Assembly: GCA_002316835.1 (NCBI GenBank)
Contig: DCEG01000015.1
Location: 1 to 8,180 of the forward strand
Length of the DNA stretch: 8,180 nt
Direction: 5' to 3'
Origin: Bacteroidales bacterium UBA1035
GTDB taxonomy: Bacteria > Bacteroidota > Bacteroidia > Bacteroidales > Dysgonomonadaceae
This document shows positions 6,913 to 8,180 of the stretch, piece after piece (position 1 is the first letter of the stretch; the number at the start of each line of letters is the position of its first letter). The position numbers and the translations under genes were made by a program. The notes beneath the pieces were generated by a model, which was given only the letters and a program-made list of their open reading frames with translations, searched no databases and was not told where the DNA came from.

Positions 6913-7983
6913 ATGAGACCATTGTCTATTCTTTTACTTATTATGGTGACCTTATCACCACTTTTCTCACAGAACAACACAGAACTTACCGATGAAATTG
7001 CGCTTAAATTATCTGTTTTACCGCTTAATTGCATCGACCAGGAATATCCAAATAAACCCGGGCACACGTATGGTTCTGCCGATGAAGTGGGACTTTCGCC
7101 TAAAGCGCTTCATCCCGTTTTTTACGGGTGTTTTGATTGGCACAGCAGCGTTCACGGACATTGGATGTTAGTTCGCTTATTGAAGATTAAACCCGATATT
7201 GCAAACAAAAATGAGATTATTGCAAAATTGAATGACTCCTTCGATAAGTCGGCCGTTGAGATTGAAAAAGAATACTTTACGAAGTATGAGACGGGCAAAG
7301 GGTTTGAGCGGACTTACGGTTGGGCGTGGCTGTTGAAATTAGATGAAGAACTGGCAACGTGGGATAGTCCAATGGCTCGGCAATGGCACGAAAATATTCA
7401 ACCATTAACTAACCAGATCATTGAGTTGTGGAGAGAATACTTGCCCAAGCAAACATATCCAAACAGAACCGGTGTGCATCCTAATTCGGCCTTTGCTATG
7501 GGTTTTGCTATAGATTGGGCCCGGGAAAATGGGAACAAAGAATTTGAAAAGGAATTGATAAAGAAATCAATTGACTTTTACAGAGATAATACAGAGACTC
7601 CGGCTCATTTAGAACCAGACGGAGCTGATTTTTTCTCTCCAAGCCTTGAAATAGCTGACTTAATGAGAAGAATTCTTTCGTCTAGTGATTTCGAGAAATG
7701 GATTGACTCTTTTTTTACACAAAAAGGGATAGAAAGAATCAGCGAAATTCCCATTGTCAGTGATTTGAGCGATTATCAGACGGTTCACCTGGTTGGTTTG
7801 TCGTTTTCGCGGGCATGGTGTATGAAAGGTATTGCCAATTCACTTCCTGCAGGTCACTCTCTAAAATTTCATTTCGAAGAAACCGCCCAAAGACTATTGA
7901 ACAATTCACTTCCGCTTGTTTTCGATGGAAATTATGGTGGTGAACATTGGCTGGCATCATTCGCACTTATGGCTTTGGAATAA
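6913..7983 (+). CDS. Exported DUF2891 family protein
   Basis: I recognise this as a DUF2891-family protein of unknown function, 356 residues from ATG 6913. An in-frame TTG at 6889 would add 8 residues but lies in the promoter box. The ATG gives a clean signal peptide (MRPLSILLLIMVTLSPLFS) with likely cleavage before Gln20, so the protein is probably periplasmic or secreted; there is no lipobox Cys. Conserved-looking blocks are CFDWHSSVHGHW (73-84), RTYGWAWLLKL (133-143), YPNRTGVHPNSAFAMGFA (182-199), EPDGADFFSPSLEIADLMRR (234-253), HLVGLSFSRAWCMKGIA (292-308) and GGEHWLASFALMAL (342-355). The aromatic- and His/Asp-rich helices look like an alpha/alpha-toroid arrangement, as in some carbohydrate-active enzymes, but that is only an impression. 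Full length at both ends. Divergent from mutS2 and upstream of the tRNA, so no operon context helps. Confidence 0.85.
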   Translation: MRPLSILLLIMVTLSPLFSQNNTELTDEIALKLSVLPLNCIDQEYPNKPGHTYGSADEVGLSPKALHPVFYGCFDWHSSVHGHWMLVRLLKIKPDIANKNEIIAKLNDSFDKSAVEIEKEYFTKYETGKGFERTYGWAWLLKLDEELATWDSPMARQWHENIQPLTNQIIELWREYLPKQTYPNRTGVHPNSAFAMGFAIDWARENGNKEFEKELIKKSIDFYRDNTETPAHLEPDGADFFSPSLEIADLMRRILSSSDFEKWIDSFFTQKGIERISEIPIVSDLSDYQTVHLVGLSFSRAWCMKGIANSLPAGHSLKFHFEETAQRLLNNSLPLVFDGNYGGEHWLASFALMALE

Positions 7984-8006
7984 AAAACAAAATTTTATTT
8001 TGTTTT
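7984..8006 (+). terminator. Possible weak terminator hairpin after the DUF2891 gene
   Basis: A 9-bp perfect inverted repeat, AAAACAAAA / TTTTGTTTT, with a 5-base loop begins directly after the stop codon, and the 3' arm is T-rich. The stem has only one G-C pair, so as an RNA hairpin it would be weak. It could act in either direction or be chance in A/T-rich sequence. Confidence 0.3.
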
Positions 8007-8018
8007 ATCGATTTGAGG

Positions 8019-8050
8019 TTGCAAAATTCAAAAAGTTATGCTACTTTTGC
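8019..8050 (+). promoter_or_regulatory. Bacteroidota-type promoter for the tRNA gene
   Basis: TACTTTTGC (8042-8050) matches the TAnnTTTG -7 consensus and a TTG (8019-8021) lies exactly 20 bases upstream as the -33 element. The box ends 34 bases before the tRNA, leaving a leader of roughly 25-30 bases to be removed by RNase P. It is the best complete promoter in the window. Confidence 0.7.
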
Positions 8051-8084
8051 ACCTCGAATTTGGATTACAAATTTGTTAAATGTT

Positions 8085-8161
8085 GGCGAGATAGCTCAGT
8101 TGGTTAGAGCGCATGATTCATAATCATGAGGCCGGGGGATCATGCCCCCCTCCCGCTACCA
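8085..8161 (+). tRNA. tRNA with CAT anticodon, probably elongator tRNA-Met
   Basis: A full cloverleaf of 77 bases with encoded CCA. The acceptor arms are GGCGAGA (8085-8091) and TCCCGCT (8151-8157). The D-stem is GCTC/GAGC with loop AGTTGGTTA containing G18-G19. The anticodon stem CATGA/TCATG holds loop TTCATAA with anticodon CAT at 8119-8121. The variable loop is AGGCC, and the T-stem is GGGGG/CCCCC. The anticodon stem lacks the G-C run of initiators and position 1-72 is a G-T wobble rather than a C-A mismatch, so elongator Met is likely; a lysidine-modified tRNA-Ile with CAT is the alternative. Odd points: an A5-C68 mismatch in the acceptor stem, and a T-loop ATCATGC in place of TTCRANY, with T54 changed to A and A58 changed to T. 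The promoter at 8019-8050 suggests it is expressed. Confidence 0.88.
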
Positions 8162-8180
8162 ATTTCATAAGCGGTTTTAG

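Noticed and set aside
7916..8107. 63-residue plus-strand open frame running into the tRNA
   Set aside because: It overlaps the end of the DUF2891 gene in another frame, the tRNA promoter and the tRNA itself.
8134..8180. tRNA 3' end as an integrative-element attachment site
   Set aside because: Only 19 bases follow the tRNA, no integrase is visible and no second copy of the 3' end is found in the window.
1..8180. CRISPR array, IS element, phage or defence-system genes
   Set aside because: No regularly spaced repeats, transposase or integrase motifs, or terminal inverted repeats were seen; the genes are typical chromosomal families.

Overview
The window looks like a core-genome stretch from a member of the Bacteroidota, probably order Bacteroidales. 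Three things point there. TAnnTTTG-type -7 promoter boxes sit in front of most genes, with no strong Shine-Dalgarno sequences. The NagB-like/PIG-L two-domain protein has an architecture I know from Bacteroides and its relatives. Both exported proteins have a Gln at the predicted +1 position after the signal peptide. I cannot name a genus from sequence alone.

Layout. Four genes run on the minus strand. From high to low coordinates they are mutS2 (4413-6824), a POT/PTR2-like transporter (2922-4307), a NagB-like/PIG-L fusion protein (835-2820) and an exported dienelactone-hydrolase-family enzyme (1-749, lacking only its C-terminal tip at the window edge). The first three each have a TAnnTTTG box just upstream. 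A clear hairpin terminator (783-814) separates the fusion gene from the hydrolase gene. On the plus strand lie an exported DUF2891-family protein (6913-7983) and a CAT-anticodon tRNA, probably elongator Met (8085-8161), with its own promoter. mutS2 and the DUF2891 gene are divergent and their promoters overlap in about 60 bp.

Function. mutS2 and the tRNA are housekeeping. The transporter and the NagB-like/PIG-L protein may form a small-solute or amino-sugar uptake and processing pair, but this rests on adjacency only. The hydrolase and the DUF2891 protein are predicted to act outside the cytoplasm, and their substrates are unknown.

No phage, IS, CRISPR array or defence locus is visible. The most interesting points are the loss of all four expected deaminase catalytic residues from the NagB-like domain while the fused PIG-L metal site is intact, and an atypical T-loop in the tRNA that exactly complements the 5' side of its own anticodon arm. 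No gene-free stretch exceeds about 110 bases.
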